Shown here piece after piece: positions 1-8,119 of a DNA stretch of 40,983 nt. The notes beneath the pieces are model-generated. The model made no database searches and had not been told where the DNA came from. It saw only the letters and a list, made by a program, of their open reading frames with translations. This stretch comes from CBDUBS01 sp965365445 (GTDB lineage Bacteria > Bacteroidota > Rhodothermia > Rhodothermales > DASSAV01). The stretch spans positions 1 to 40,983 of the forward strand of contig CBDUBS010000008.1 of assembly GCA_965365445.1 (NCBI GenBank), given 5' to 3'. Within the stretch, counting starts at the first letter, position 1. Each line of letters opens with the position of its first letter. A program made the position numbers and the translations under genes.

Positions 1-730
1 CCGTGCCCATGGCGTACTGATTGTTCTCGATGATGAGCACGAGCGGCAGTTCATACAACCCCGCCAGGTTGATCGCCTCGTGGAAAGCGCCCTGGTTGGC
101 CGCCCCGTCGCCGAAAAAGCACAGGCAGACGCCTCCGGTTTCACGGTATTTGTGGGCAAAGGCGATGCCCGCCCCTACCGGAATATGACCGCCTACGATG
201 CCGTGGCCGCCGAAAAGCCCGAGCTCCTTGCTGAAAAAGTGCATGGAGCCGCCCTTGCCGCGCGAGCAGCCGTCGATTTTCCCGTACAGTTCGGCCATTC
301 CCGCGCGGGCCGTCATGCCGAGGGCCAGCGCGATCCCGTGGTCACGGTAGGCCGTAATTACGGAGTCCTTGCCGATTTCGAGTACCCCGGCCGACCCGGT
401 CGAAACGGCCTCCTGACCTATATACAGGTGCAAAAAACCGGCGATTTTCTGTTTCCCGTACATCTGCGCGGCGCGTTCTTCAAAGCGCCGTTGCAACAGC
501 ATGTTGCGGTACATTTCCACCAGCCGCTGGTCCTCGATACCGAGTTCCCGGTGGTCGTACGCGTCCGCCTGGTAGGTTTTGAAGGAAACCTCGACCTTGA
601 TGGAGTCGGGCAATTCCACGAAAGAACCGTTGTCTTCGGGAGCGCCCGCTTCCCGGTTCTTCGATGCTCCATCCGGCTCGGCTTTGCCGACAACGGACTT
701 CCGGGGTTTCTTGTCTGTCTGATTGGCCAT
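1..730 (-). CDS. pdhA: Pyruvate dehydrogenase E1 component, alpha subunit (C-terminus cut by window edge)
   Basis: The reading frame starts at the ATG whose first base is 730 and runs off the left edge after about 243 codons, so only the N-terminal two thirds is visible. It should form the thiamine-diphosphate E1 of a 2-oxoacid dehydrogenase complex with a beta subunit, decarboxylating pyruvate and passing acetyl groups to E2. The family signs are clear: a YIGQEAV segment, YRDHGIALALGM, the GSMHFF loop, GGHGIVGGHIPVG, and the thiamine-diphosphate motif GDGAANQGAFHEAINLA followed by ENNQYAMGT. A lysine- and glutamate-rich extension of about 60 residues precedes the conserved core. It is probably disordered and is longer than usual for short PdhA proteins. 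An AGGA stands about 13 bases before the ATG. The other complex genes would lie outside the window. A branched-chain E1 alpha is possible but less likely. Confidence 0.9.
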   Translation of the reverse strand, partial: MANQTDKKPRKSVVGKAEPDGASKNREAGAPEDNGSFVELPDSIKVEVSFKTYQADAYDHRELGIEDQRLVEMYRNMLLQRRFEERAAQMYGKQKIAGFLHLYIGQEAVSTGSAGVLEIGKDSVITAYRDHGIALALGMTARAGMAELYGKIDGCSRGKGGSMHFFSKELGLFGGHGIVGGHIPVGAGIAFAHKYRETGGVCLCFFGDGAANQGAFHEAINLAGLYELPLVLIIENNQYAMGT

Positions 731-1094
731 CTGAATATATGGTTCCTGTTGGTGTCTGATTACGTTCGTTAGAGTGGAACGGGCCGTACAGGGGTTCGGC
801 GGGTTTATTATCCGGAAATCGTTCGTATTCCCGGTCGCCGGCGAGGATTTCTACATATGGATCAAGCAATCACTCCCCTGACGGGCGCTTATTCCGTCGC
901 TGGGAGGCAAAGGCTAGTTAAAATACGAAAAAAATCGCCCGGGACGACCCTTGAAACAGATCACGTTTCCATTTCCTCTACTTCCACATCGCGGAAGGCG
1001 CCTGTTCCTGGCGCCGGTTCCATTCGTTGCAGATATCCTCGGGAGCCCCTACCTTCGGGTTTTTCATCATACGCTCCAGGAACTCTTTTTATCC
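731..1094. other. Divergent intergenic region between pdhA and the mannosyltransferase gene
   Basis: This 364-base stretch separates two genes transcribed away from each other and must hold both promoters. An A/T-rich patch around 914-935 is the best promoter candidate. A short hairpin can form near 999-1017 from two GGCGCC copies seven bases apart. No RNA gene or convincing small ORF is seen; in-frame codons upstream of 1095 show no conserved protein sequence. Confidence 0.5.
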
Positions 1095-1832
1095 GTGACC
1101 ACTCCCGACCCGGCCTCCATCGTGATCGTACCGACCTTCAACGAGGCGGAGAACGTCGTGTCGGTGGTCGAACAGGTCATGGCGCTGCCGTCTCCCCTCT
1201 CGGTGCTCATCATCGACGACCACTCTCCCGACGGCACGGCCGAACTCGTTCGAGAAGTGCAGTCTCGCTTTCCGGGGCGCGTACATCTCATCGAACGCTC
1301 CGGCAAACTCGGGCTCGGGACGGCTTACATCGAAGGGTTCCGGTGGGCGCTGGAGAGGGGGTACGAGTTTATTTGCGAGATGGATGCGGACCTTTCTCAT
1401 AACCCCAGAGACCTCCCGGCGTTGCTGGCGCCCATCGCCGGCGGCGGCGCCGACCTGGCCATCGGCTCGCGTTACGTCGATGGGGTCCGCGTGATGAACT
1501 GGCCTCTCGGGAGGCTCATTTTGTCGTACGGGGCGGGCATTTACACCCGCCTCATCACCCGATTGCCGGTATTCGACGTAACGGCCGGGTTCAAATGTTT
1601 CCACCGCCGGGTACTCGAAGCCATTCCCCTCGGGCGGGTGAAAAGCAATGGGTATTCGTTTCAGGTGGAGATGACGTATCGAACCTGGCGTCGTGGTTTT
1701 CGTATCGTTGAGGTGCCTATCGTTTTTACGGAACGCACCGAGGGCCATTCGAAAATGAGCAAGGCCATCGTACGCGAAGCGGCCCTGAAAGTGTGGGAGC
1801 TGCGCTTCAGAGACCTCATTGGCCGATTATAG
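1095..1832 (+). CDS. Polyprenol-phosphate mannosyltransferase (GT2, DPM1-like)
   Basis: This GT2-fold enzyme most likely transfers mannose (or another hexose) from a GDP-sugar to a membrane polyprenyl phosphate on the cytoplasmic face, supplying donors for glycan or glycoprotein assembly. Visible motifs are VPTFNEAENV for nucleotide binding, IIDDHSPDGTAE, the catalytic EMDADLSHNP (DxD-like), GSRYVDG and GYSFQVEMTYR. The product from the GTG at 1095 is 245 residues, the normal length of soluble DPM1 proteins, and it lacks the C-terminal membrane segments of the longer variants. The frame stays open upstream to 951, but that part is not conserved. An AGGAA about 12 bases before the GTG supports the shorter start. 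The icd start lies 29 bases downstream, suggesting co-transcription although the functions are unrelated. The sugar specificity is inferred from the family only. Confidence 0.85.
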   Translation: MTTPDPASIVIVPTFNEAENVVSVVEQVMALPSPLSVLIIDDHSPDGTAELVREVQSRFPGRVHLIERSGKLGLGTAYIEGFRWALERGYEFICEMDADLSHNPRDLPALLAPIAGGGADLAIGSRYVDGVRVMNWPLGRLILSYGAGIYTRLITRLPVFDVTAGFKCFHRRVLEAIPLGRVKSNGYSFQVEMTYRTWRRGFRIVEVPIVFTERTEGHSKMSKAIVREAALKVWELRFRDLIGRL

Positions 1833-1861
1833 CCGTTCTTTCACCTAATCCGTTTGGAAAC

Positions 1862-3106
1862 ATGCCTGCATACCAGCATCTGAAAACGCCTGCCGAGGGC
1901 GAAACCATCGTAATGCAAAACGGGAAGCTGCGCGTTCCCGATAACCCCATCCTCCCGTTCATCGAGGGCGACGGAACGGGGCCGGACATCTGGCGAGCCT
2001 CCCGGCACGTGTTTGACGCGGCGGTAGCCAGAGCCTACAACGGCGCTCGCCGGATCGTCTGGTTCGAAGTATACGCCGGAGAAAAAGCGCACGAGCGTTT
2101 TGGAGACTGGCTGCCCCAGGACACCCTGGAGGCTATCAACCACCACCTGGTTGCCATCAAGGGGCCGCTTACTACGCCGGTGGGCGGCGGCATCCGCTCC
2201 CTGAACGTGGCGCTCCGGCAGCAACTGGATCTGTACGCTTGCGTACGCCCGGTGCGGTACTTTTCCGGGGTGCCTTCGCCGGTGCGTCACCCGGAAAAGG
2301 TAGACATGATCATTTACCGCGAAAACTCGGAGGACATCTACGCCGGAATCGAGTATGCCGCCGGAACGCCGGAGAACCAGAAGTTGATGCGGTTCCTGCA
2401 CGACGAACTGGGCGTCCGAAGCGTGCGGTTCCCGGAAACGAGCGGCCTGGGCATCAAACCGATCTCTGAGGAAGGCACGAAACGGCTCGTCCGCGCCGCC
2501 GTCCGGCACGCCGTCGATAGCAAAGCCCCCAGCGTGACGCTCGTTCACAAGGGGAACATCATGAAGTTCACCGAGGGAGGGTTCCGCGACTGGGGATACG
2601 AGGTGGCCCGCGACGAGTTCGGCGCCGAAGTCATCGGCTCCGGTCCCTGGCGCCAGATCCCGAACGGACCGGTCGTGAAAGACGTGATCGCCGATGCGTT
2701 TCTGCAACAGATCCTTACCCGGCCGGATGAGTACAGCGTCATCGCTACCATGAACCTGAACGGCGATTACATCTCCGACGCGCTGGCCGCACAGGTGGGA
2801 GGCATCGGGATTGCCCCCGGCGCGAACATCAATTACGACACCGGGCACGCCGTCTTCGAAGCCACACACGGCACCGCTCCGAAGTACGCCGGGCAGGACA
2901 AAGTGAACCCCGGATCGGTGATCCTCTCCGGAGAAATGATGCTGCGTTATATGGGCTGGCACGAAGCCGCCGACCTCATCGTATCGTCCCTCGAAAAAAC
3001 CATCGGGCAGAAACGCGTAACGTATGACTTCGCCCGGCTCATGGAGGGCGCTATGGAGCTGCGCACCAGCGAATTTGGAAACGCCATGGTAGAGAACATG
3101 GACTAA
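1862..3106 (+). CDS. icd: Isocitrate dehydrogenase, NADP-dependent
   Basis: This TCA-cycle enzyme oxidatively decarboxylates isocitrate to 2-oxoglutarate with NADP in the cytoplasm. The 414-residue product matches the length of the E. coli enzyme (416). The substrate loop GGGIRSLNVALRQ places a serine at residue 113, the position phosphorylated by AceK in E. coli. RENSEDIYAGIEY follows it. The coenzyme region ATHGTAPKYAGQDKVNPGS contains the Lys-Tyr pair and Val, and a later VTYDFARLM carries the Tyr and Arg, all linked to NADP preference in E. coli. The start was placed at the ATG beginning MPAYQHL. The open frame reaches upstream to 1793, but that part overlaps the mannosyltransferase gene and is not conserved. 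The gene sits 29 bases after that gene and shortly before a VOC-family gene. Confidence 0.95.
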   Translation: MPAYQHLKTPAEGETIVMQNGKLRVPDNPILPFIEGDGTGPDIWRASRHVFDAAVARAYNGARRIVWFEVYAGEKAHERFGDWLPQDTLEAINHHLVAIKGPLTTPVGGGIRSLNVALRQQLDLYACVRPVRYFSGVPSPVRHPEKVDMIIYRENSEDIYAGIEYAAGTPENQKLMRFLHDELGVRSVRFPETSGLGIKPISEEGTKRLVRAAVRHAVDSKAPSVTLVHKGNIMKFTEGGFRDWGYEVARDEFGAEVIGSGPWRQIPNGPVVKDVIADAFLQQILTRPDEYSVIATMNLNGDYISDALAAQVGGIGIAPGANINYDTGHAVFEATHGTAPKYAGQDKVNPGSVILSGEMMLRYMGWHEAADLIVSSLEKTIGQKRVTYDFARLMEGAMELRTSEFGNAMVENMD

Positions 3107-3132
3107 TTCCGAACCAGACGGAAGGCATCGAC

Positions 3133-3543
3133 ATGAACAGGGTCGTCCATTTCGAGATTCATACCGGCAGACCGGAGGAGACGGCGGCGTTCTACCGCGA
3201 GGTGTTTGGGTGGACGATAGCGGAGTGGATCATTCCCGGGGTTGTCCTCCCGGAGGAGCACAGGTACTGGGCCGTTACGACAGGTTCGGAGAAAGAACCG
3301 GGCATAAACGGCGGAATCGTCAAACGACCGAGGCCCGCGCCGGACGAGGATAAGGGGGTGAGCGCCTTTGTTTGCACGATCCAGGTCGAATCGGTGGACG
3401 CTTACCTCAATAAAGTAGTAGAGGCCGGAGGGCAGATTGCCACACCGAAGATGCCGATTCCCGGCGTAGGGTGGCTGGCGTATGCGAAAGACCCGGAAGG
3501 CAACCTGTTCGGATTGATGCAGGTCGATGCCGACTCGGTATAG
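3133..3543 (+). CDS. VOC-family (glyoxalase/bleomycin-resistance fold) protein
   Basis: This is a single 136-residue vicinal-oxygen-chelate protein. It has the two babbab halves typical of the fold: HFEIHTGRPEETAAFYREVFGW at the N-terminus (here up to the FGW turn), and a second half ending with DPEGNLFGLMQ, the usual glutamate/asparagine-containing C-terminal strand. Members act as dimers on small molecules, for example as glyoxalases, epimerases or dioxygenases, but no specific reaction can be assigned. A GGAAGG lies seven bases before the ATG. It begins 26 bases after icd and is probably in the same transcript. The long palindrome downstream probably ends that transcript. Confidence 0.8.
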   Translation: MNRVVHFEIHTGRPEETAAFYREVFGWTIAEWIIPGVVLPEEHRYWAVTTGSEKEPGINGGIVKRPRPAPDEDKGVSAFVCTIQVESVDAYLNKVVEAGGQIATPKMPIPGVGWLAYAKDPEGNLFGLMQVDADSV

Positions 3544-3578
3544 GGTGCAACCCCTCTACCGGGCTACCGCCAGACGGT

Positions 3579-3614
3579 GAACGCACGGGGTCCCGGCCGG
3601 GACCCCGTGCGTTC
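3579..3614. terminator. 36-base perfect palindrome between convergent genes (probable bidirectional terminator)
   Basis: Bases 3579-3596 and 3597-3614 are exact reverse complements, giving an 18-base arm with core GGGGTCCCGGCCGGGACCCC. The palindrome lies between the ends of the plus-strand VOC gene (3543) and the minus-strand DUF1080 gene. It overlaps the DUF1080 stop codon (3613-3615) by two bases. There is no U-tract on either side, so intrinsic termination is likely but not certain. Symmetry and position suit a hairpin serving both strands. Confidence 0.6.
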
Positions 3615-4344
3615 AAAGCGGTTTGAGGAATATGTTGCGAAACTGCACCAGGCTGGAGGCGGGGTGGGGTTTCCCGTTTCCGTGATGCTGCAGAGCGATA
3701 GGGCCCTCCCGAGGAATGCCCGGCAGCCGCGCGTCCTCGACGACGGTGATCCCGTTGAGCACCACGGTAAGCCGATCCTCCCGGAGGGTAATTTCAAAGG
3801 TATTCCACTCCCCAACCGGCCGGTCCGCCCGAACACGAGGCGTGACCCCGGCCCGAACTTCCGGCGGAAGGCTTGCATCGGTGCGGTAGCCGTACACCTC
3901 ACCCGAGCCAACCGGCCAGCACCACATGTTGACCTGCGCCTTCGAGGTCCCACGCAAATATACCCCGGAGTCGGCATTGGGCAGTTCCAGGGTTATCGCA
4001 TTGCCATCCGGGTCCTTCAGGACCGATCCATCCGGCAGTACTACCGGCGCCGGGTACGAGCCGGACGTTTCCTTGAACCGCCAGTCGAGACGGAGCACGA
4101 AATCCCGGAACGAGGTTTCGGACCACAAATCCTTTTCGCCGGACGCCTCGCTGAGCGCGTCGTAGTCTATCACGCCGTCAATCACACGCCAGTGGCCGTT
4201 ATCGCCTTCGGGAATGCGCCAGCCCGCGAGATTTTCGGTATTGAACAGGGCAATCCAACCGCCGGGGGATTGAGCCGCGGCAGGGCGAACCGCAAGCAAC
4301 ATGCCTGTACACAGCAGAAACGAAACAGCCGAGGAGCGTGGCAT
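3613..4344 (-). CDS. Secreted DUF1080 protein (3-keto-disaccharide hydrolase family)
   Basis: This is a 243-residue exported protein with a signal peptide ending near AAAQS at about residue 25. It is followed by a concanavalin-like DUF1080 domain (PF06439): GGWIALFNTENLAGW, a WRVIDGVIDY strand, DFVLRLDWRFKE, NADSGVYLRG, GEWNTFEITL and GPIALQHHGNG near the end. Family members include enzymes that cleave 3-keto-glycosides in the periplasm, and the LQ/HHG strand is a usual family mark. The domain is interrupted by a loop (about residues 92-115) longer than in the other DUF1080 gene of this window. GAGGAA lies eight bases before the ATG. No sugar gene adjoins it, so its partners are probably encoded elsewhere, perhaps in the 25-31 kb cluster. 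Confidence 0.8.
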   Translation of the reverse strand: MPRSSAVSFLLCTGMLLAVRPAAAQSPGGWIALFNTENLAGWRIPEGDNGHWRVIDGVIDYDALSEASGEKDLWSETSFRDFVLRLDWRFKETSGSYPAPVVLPDGSVLKDPDGNAITLELPNADSGVYLRGTSKAQVNMWCWPVGSGEVYGYRTDASLPPEVRAGVTPRVRADRPVGEWNTFEITLREDRLTVVLNGITVVEDARLPGIPREGPIALQHHGNGKPHPASSLVQFRNIFLKPL

Positions 4345-4596
4345 AGCGATATTCCTCTACGCGTTTTTTCAGAGGCGCAAAAGCCGGGCAGGGAAACAGG
4401 CTCGTGCGGTCGGTATGCACCGGCACAACGAGTCGTACCTCGAATCGGCACAAGGCGAATGCGGCCCCACCGAGTACGATGAGCGACGCCCGGCGTCTCC
4501 ATGTTGGCACCGGCTACGACCTCTATCCCGGGCACAGGTTTCGCAGGAACGACGTCGGTATGGTTCGCCGTGGATGTTTCTCTACCCGATGGTTCC

Positions 4597-6648
4597 TTAC
4601 CGCTCTACGGAATTCGCGGCGTCTACCTGATACATCTGTTCGACGTAGTCGCTCACCATCCGTTCGGCGCTGAAGGGGTACGTCAGGGTTGCCATAGCCC
4701 GGCGGACGTAAGCAAGCCACGATCGTGGAATGCCCTGCTCGTCCCGGTCGTAGAATGTAGGGATGACATGGCTTTCGAGTACGTCGTACAGGAAACCGGC
4801 GTCCTCGGCGTCCTGCTGGTAGGGGTCCATGTAATCAGCGGAGGCATTGAACCCGATGGCCCAGCCGTTATCGCCCTGATACCCTTCCGGCCACCACCCG
4901 TCAAGGATGGAGACGTTCAGGCCGCCGTGAATGGCTACCTTCTGGCCGCTCGTCCCGCTGGCCTCCATAGGTCGGCGCGGGTTATTCAGCCATACGTCCG
5001 TACCCGATACGAGGCGCCTTCCGATTTCCATGTTATAATTTTCCAGCACCACCACCTTGCCCTCGAAGGGCGCCTGCCGGCTCAGGTGGTAAATCTCCTG
5101 GATGAACTTCTTACCCCCTTCGTCCGCCGGGTGCGCCTTACCGGCATAGATAACCTGGAGCGGTCGGTCGGCCCGGCTGAAGATACCCGCAATACGGTCG
5201 TAATCGTAGAAAAGCAGCGGAGCCCGCTTGTAGGTGGCAAACCGCCGGGCAAACCCGATGGTCAGCGCGTCGGGATCGAGGCGCGGGTTCATTTTCAGAC
5301 TCTGCTCCCGCGTGTTCACGAAGTCTACCAGGCTCCGGCGCAGCGTATTCCGGTATTCCCACAACTCGGCGTCGGAAATTTCATTCACCCGTTGCCAGAA
5401 GTCGGGGTCCATACGGTGTTCCATCCAGTCGCCGAAATGGGCGTTGAGGAATGTATGCACGTACGAAACGGCCCAGGTAGGCAAATGGATGCCATTGGTA
5501 ACGTGGCCGATGGGCACCTCATCGAGCGGACGGTCCGGGTACATGTGGTGCCACTGGCGGCGGGCAACTTCTCCGTTGAGCGCCGAAACGCCGTTGGCCT
5601 GCCGCGACAGTTTCAGGGCGAGCACGGTCATCGTGAACGCCTCCATCCAGTCGTCCGGATTTACGCGGCCGTAACGAAGGATGTCGTACTCCGACATGCC
5701 GAGTTGTTCGCGAAGGGTCGCCATCTGGTCCAGAAACAGCTCGGGCGCAAAGCGGTCGTGCCCGGCCATCACCGGGGTATGGGTGGTAAAAACACACTGT
5801 TCCGTAACCCAGGCTTCCGCTTCCTCACGGGTATCTCCCAGCTCGAGCCGTTCGCGAAGCATCTCCAATGTAACGAAGGCGCAATGGCCCTCGTTCATGT
5901 GGTACACGTCCGTTTCGATACCAAGGGCGCGTAGGAGGCGGATGCCGCCGATCCCGAGCACGATTTCCTGCTGGATGCGTGTGTGACGGTCGCCCTGGTA
6001 CAGCTTTTCGGTCAGCGGGCGCAGTTCGGGGGGATTTCCGTCCACGTCCGAATCGAGCAGGTAAAGGCGCGTTTTTCCGAGGTTCAGGAGCCAGGCCTGC
6101 AAGTGCAGGGTTTGCCTTCCCAGGTCAACCGATACGCTCAGGGGGCTTCCGCTCTCATCCGTGACGAGCTCGAACGGGAAATGCGCCGGGTCCATATCGG
6201 GGTACCACTCCTGCTGCCAGCCGCTCTCATCGAAGTACTGCTCGAAATAGCCTTCCCGCCAGAACAGGCCCACGGCCGTAAACGGAATGCCCAGGTCCGA
6301 GGCCGCCTTGGCATGGTCGCCCGCCAGTATACCCAGGCCTCCGGCATACGTCGGAAGGCATTCGTGCAGCCCGAACTCCATACAGAAGTAACTTACCCGG
6401 GGAGCATCGGGGTAATGGGAAGGTTCCTGCATGTAGGCCCGGAAGTGATCATACACGCGGCCGGCATCTTGCCGGAACGCCGGATCTTCCAGCACGCTCG
6501 GGTCCGCCTCCTGAAGGGCCACTACCGGGTTGCTTCTGGAACCGGCAAAAGCCTGCTCGTTCAACCGACGGAACAGGCTGAGCACTTCCGGATGCCAGCT
6601 CCACCACATGTTTTTGGCTAACGCCTCCAACTTCTCCCGTGTCGTCAT
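4597..6648 (-). CDS. glgP: Alpha-glucan (glycogen) phosphorylase, short GT35 type
   Basis: This cytoplasmic enzyme releases glucose-1-phosphate from glycogen or maltodextrins using phosphate and pyridoxal phosphate. An N-terminal DUF3417-like segment, NMWWSWHPEVLSLFRRL, is followed by the phosphorylase core: CMEFGLHECLPTYAGGLG, HMNEGHCAFVTLEM, TTHTPVMAGHDRF, NGIHLPTW, and the cofactor region EASGTSGQKVAIHGGLNVS with the pyridoxal-binding lysine near residue 570. At 683 residues it belongs to the divergent short subfamily rather than the 800-residue GlgP/MalP type. A GTG at 6651 lies in frame just before the ATG at 6648; I chose the ATG. The gene stands alone on its strand, with no glgA, glgB or glgC nearby. 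Confidence 0.93.
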   Translation of the reverse strand: MTTREKLEALAKNMWWSWHPEVLSLFRRLNEQAFAGSRSNPVVALQEADPSVLEDPAFRQDAGRVYDHFRAYMQEPSHYPDAPRVSYFCMEFGLHECLPTYAGGLGILAGDHAKAASDLGIPFTAVGLFWREGYFEQYFDESGWQQEWYPDMDPAHFPFELVTDESGSPLSVSVDLGRQTLHLQAWLLNLGKTRLYLLDSDVDGNPPELRPLTEKLYQGDRHTRIQQEIVLGIGGIRLLRALGIETDVYHMNEGHCAFVTLEMLRERLELGDTREEAEAWVTEQCVFTTHTPVMAGHDRFAPELFLDQMATLREQLGMSEYDILRYGRVNPDDWMEAFTMTVLALKLSRQANGVSALNGEVARRQWHHMYPDRPLDEVPIGHVTNGIHLPTWAVSYVHTFLNAHFGDWMEHRMDPDFWQRVNEISDAELWEYRNTLRRSLVDFVNTREQSLKMNPRLDPDALTIGFARRFATYKRAPLLFYDYDRIAGIFSRADRPLQVIYAGKAHPADEGGKKFIQEIYHLSRQAPFEGKVVVLENYNMEIGRRLVSGTDVWLNNPRRPMEASGTSGQKVAIHGGLNVSILDGWWPEGYQGDNGWAIGFNASADYMDPYQQDAEDAGFLYDVLESHVIPTFYDRDEQGIPRSWLAYVRRAMATLTYPFSAERMVSDYVEQMYQVDAANSVER

Positions 6649-7246
6649 CACTTTGTCTGTCTGTATGCTAACCTGTAGCGCCGGCGCCCTGCCGACACCT
6701 CCTGCGGTATGCTGTATCGCTGCACGAACCGTGTTCCGACCCCTTACCGTTATATCGTCTCGCCAACCTGTTTTTAAAACGAACCCGGGCCGAGTCGATC
6801 CGGTCAGTTAAGTGGGCCGGGGAACAAGGCAGGTCGGGAAATCAATTCAAACTATAAAAATGAACGAAATGATGCACGTCGCTCGCCCGTGCCTAAAGCT
6901 ATTCTCGACTTTATCTCCGTAAATATCAAATGCTGTGCCTGATATAACCCACCCGGGATTCTTCACACTGGCCCCGGACCGAACCTGATTCGCACCCCAG
7001 GAGCCATTTCAAAGTTGTCGGAACAACATTCAACGCCCTACCTGGAGTTTATTTCCCGCCGTGAGGAAACACCTGCCGGAAGCGTCCGATCCCTACGACG
7101 TGCGGATGCCTGTTTTCGTCGGAAAAGCGCTTACCCATTTTGACGAGAGGGCGCTCAGTCAGTATTCTTCACAAAACCCTCCGGATAGGAGCCGGGTAGT
7201 CCTCGGTTAAACATGCCGTATACCGTCCGTATGGTGCACTTTTGTA
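6649..7246. other. 598-base divergent intergenic region between glgP and prmC
   Basis: It holds the promoters of two divergent genes. It is richer in A/T than its surroundings around 6835-6870. A 20-codon ORF with an ATG at 6860 and stop at 6922 lies in this patch but has no ribosome-binding site or recognisable sequence. A small hairpin GTTGT-CGGA-ACAAC occurs near 7014-7027. I see no SRP RNA, 6S RNA, tmRNA or tRNA signature here. Confidence 0.4.
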
Positions 7247-8119
7247 ATGAACATGGATTTTCAGTACCAGGCGGCCATCCGGGATGTGCTGCAATACGCC
7301 GTGCGCGCGTTGGAAGCGTCCGGTATCGATCATGCCCGTCGCAATGCCGAGTGGATACTTTGCGATGTATTGGAAGTGAGCCGCAGCGTGCTTTATGCCT
7401 ATCCGGAGCGCCCGGTGCCGTCGGATCGGCAGGAAACCATCGCGCATTTCGTGCGCAGGCGCTCCGAACGGGAACCACTGCAATACATTCTCGGATCGGT
7501 CGATTTCTACGGTCTGCGCCTGGAGGTCACTCCGGAGGTCCTCATTCCCCGTCCCGAAACCGAGGAGCTGGTTGAGGCGGCCCTCGACGGCTTGCCGCAT
7601 GGAACCCGAGCATTCGATGTGGGCACGGGCAGCGGGTGTATCGCCCTGGCGCTGAAACACAGCCGCCCGGATGCACATGTGTGGGGGTGCGATGTGAGTC
7701 CCGGCGCCCTCGCGGTGGCCCGGAACAATGCGGAACGGTTGAGTCTGCCGGTCACGTTTTTCGGGGCTGACGTCCTGCACCCCCGGTTTTGTGAGACAGC
7801 CCCTCGCGATTTGCACATCCTGGTATCCAATCCACCCTATATCCCCGTTACGGAGCGGGAGAGCCTGGAGCCGGAAGTGGTAAACCACGAGCCCCACCAT
7901 GCACTTTTCGTGGAGGGCGACGGGTTGCTGTTCTACCGGGCGCTGGCAGAATGGGCGCCGCGCCTGTTGAGGCCCGGAGGCTTTCTCCTCGTGGAAACGC
8001 ACGCCGACTACGCCGAGGAAGTAGCCGGCCTGTTCGAGCGCCGGGGCCTGGCTGATGTGGTCGTCCGGAAGGATTTTGCCGGACTCCCCAGAATGGTGCG
8101 GGCAACCTACCGGCCCTGA
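7247..8119 (+). CDS. prmC: Release-factor glutamine N5-methyltransferase PrmC
   Basis: This enzyme methylates the glutamine of the GGQ motif in peptide-chain release factors using S-adenosylmethionine, improving termination. The 290-residue protein has the helical N-terminal domain of PrmC with EPLQYILGSVDFYGL. The VLIPRPETEELVE linker and the AdoMet-binding FDVGTGSGCIALAL follow. The catalytic NPPYIP (195-200) binds the target glutamine. A start two codons later (7253) is equally possible. The prfA gene, its common partner, is not adjacent. The 3' end overlaps the opposite-strand glycosyltransferase by 13 bases. Confidence 0.93.
   Translation: MNMDFQYQAAIRDVLQYAVRALEASGIDHARRNAEWILCDVLEVSRSVLYAYPERPVPSDRQETIAHFVRRRSEREPLQYILGSVDFYGLRLEVTPEVLIPRPETEELVEAALDGLPHGTRAFDVGTGSGCIALALKHSRPDAHVWGCDVSPGALAVARNNAERLSLPVTFFGADVLHPRFCETAPRDLHILVSNPPYIPVTERESLEPEVVNHEPHHALFVEGDGLLFYRALAEWAPRLLRPGGFLLVETHADYAEEVAGLFERRGLADVVVRKDFAGLPRMVRATYRP

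Noticed and set aside
3577..4482. A 301-codon plus-strand open frame opposite the first DUF1080 gene
   Set aside because: The minus-strand gene has a signal peptide, a good ribosome-binding site and DUF1080 motifs; the plus frame has none.
4501..5934. A 477-codon plus-strand open frame opposite glgP
   Set aside because: It is antisense to a complete phosphorylase with all family motifs. Its own product has no recognisable domain and is a typical by-product of GC-rich codon bias.
6860..6922. A 20-codon ORF in the glgP-prmC gap as a leader peptide
   Set aside because: There is no ribosome-binding site, no run of a regulatory amino acid and no hairpin/T-run after it.
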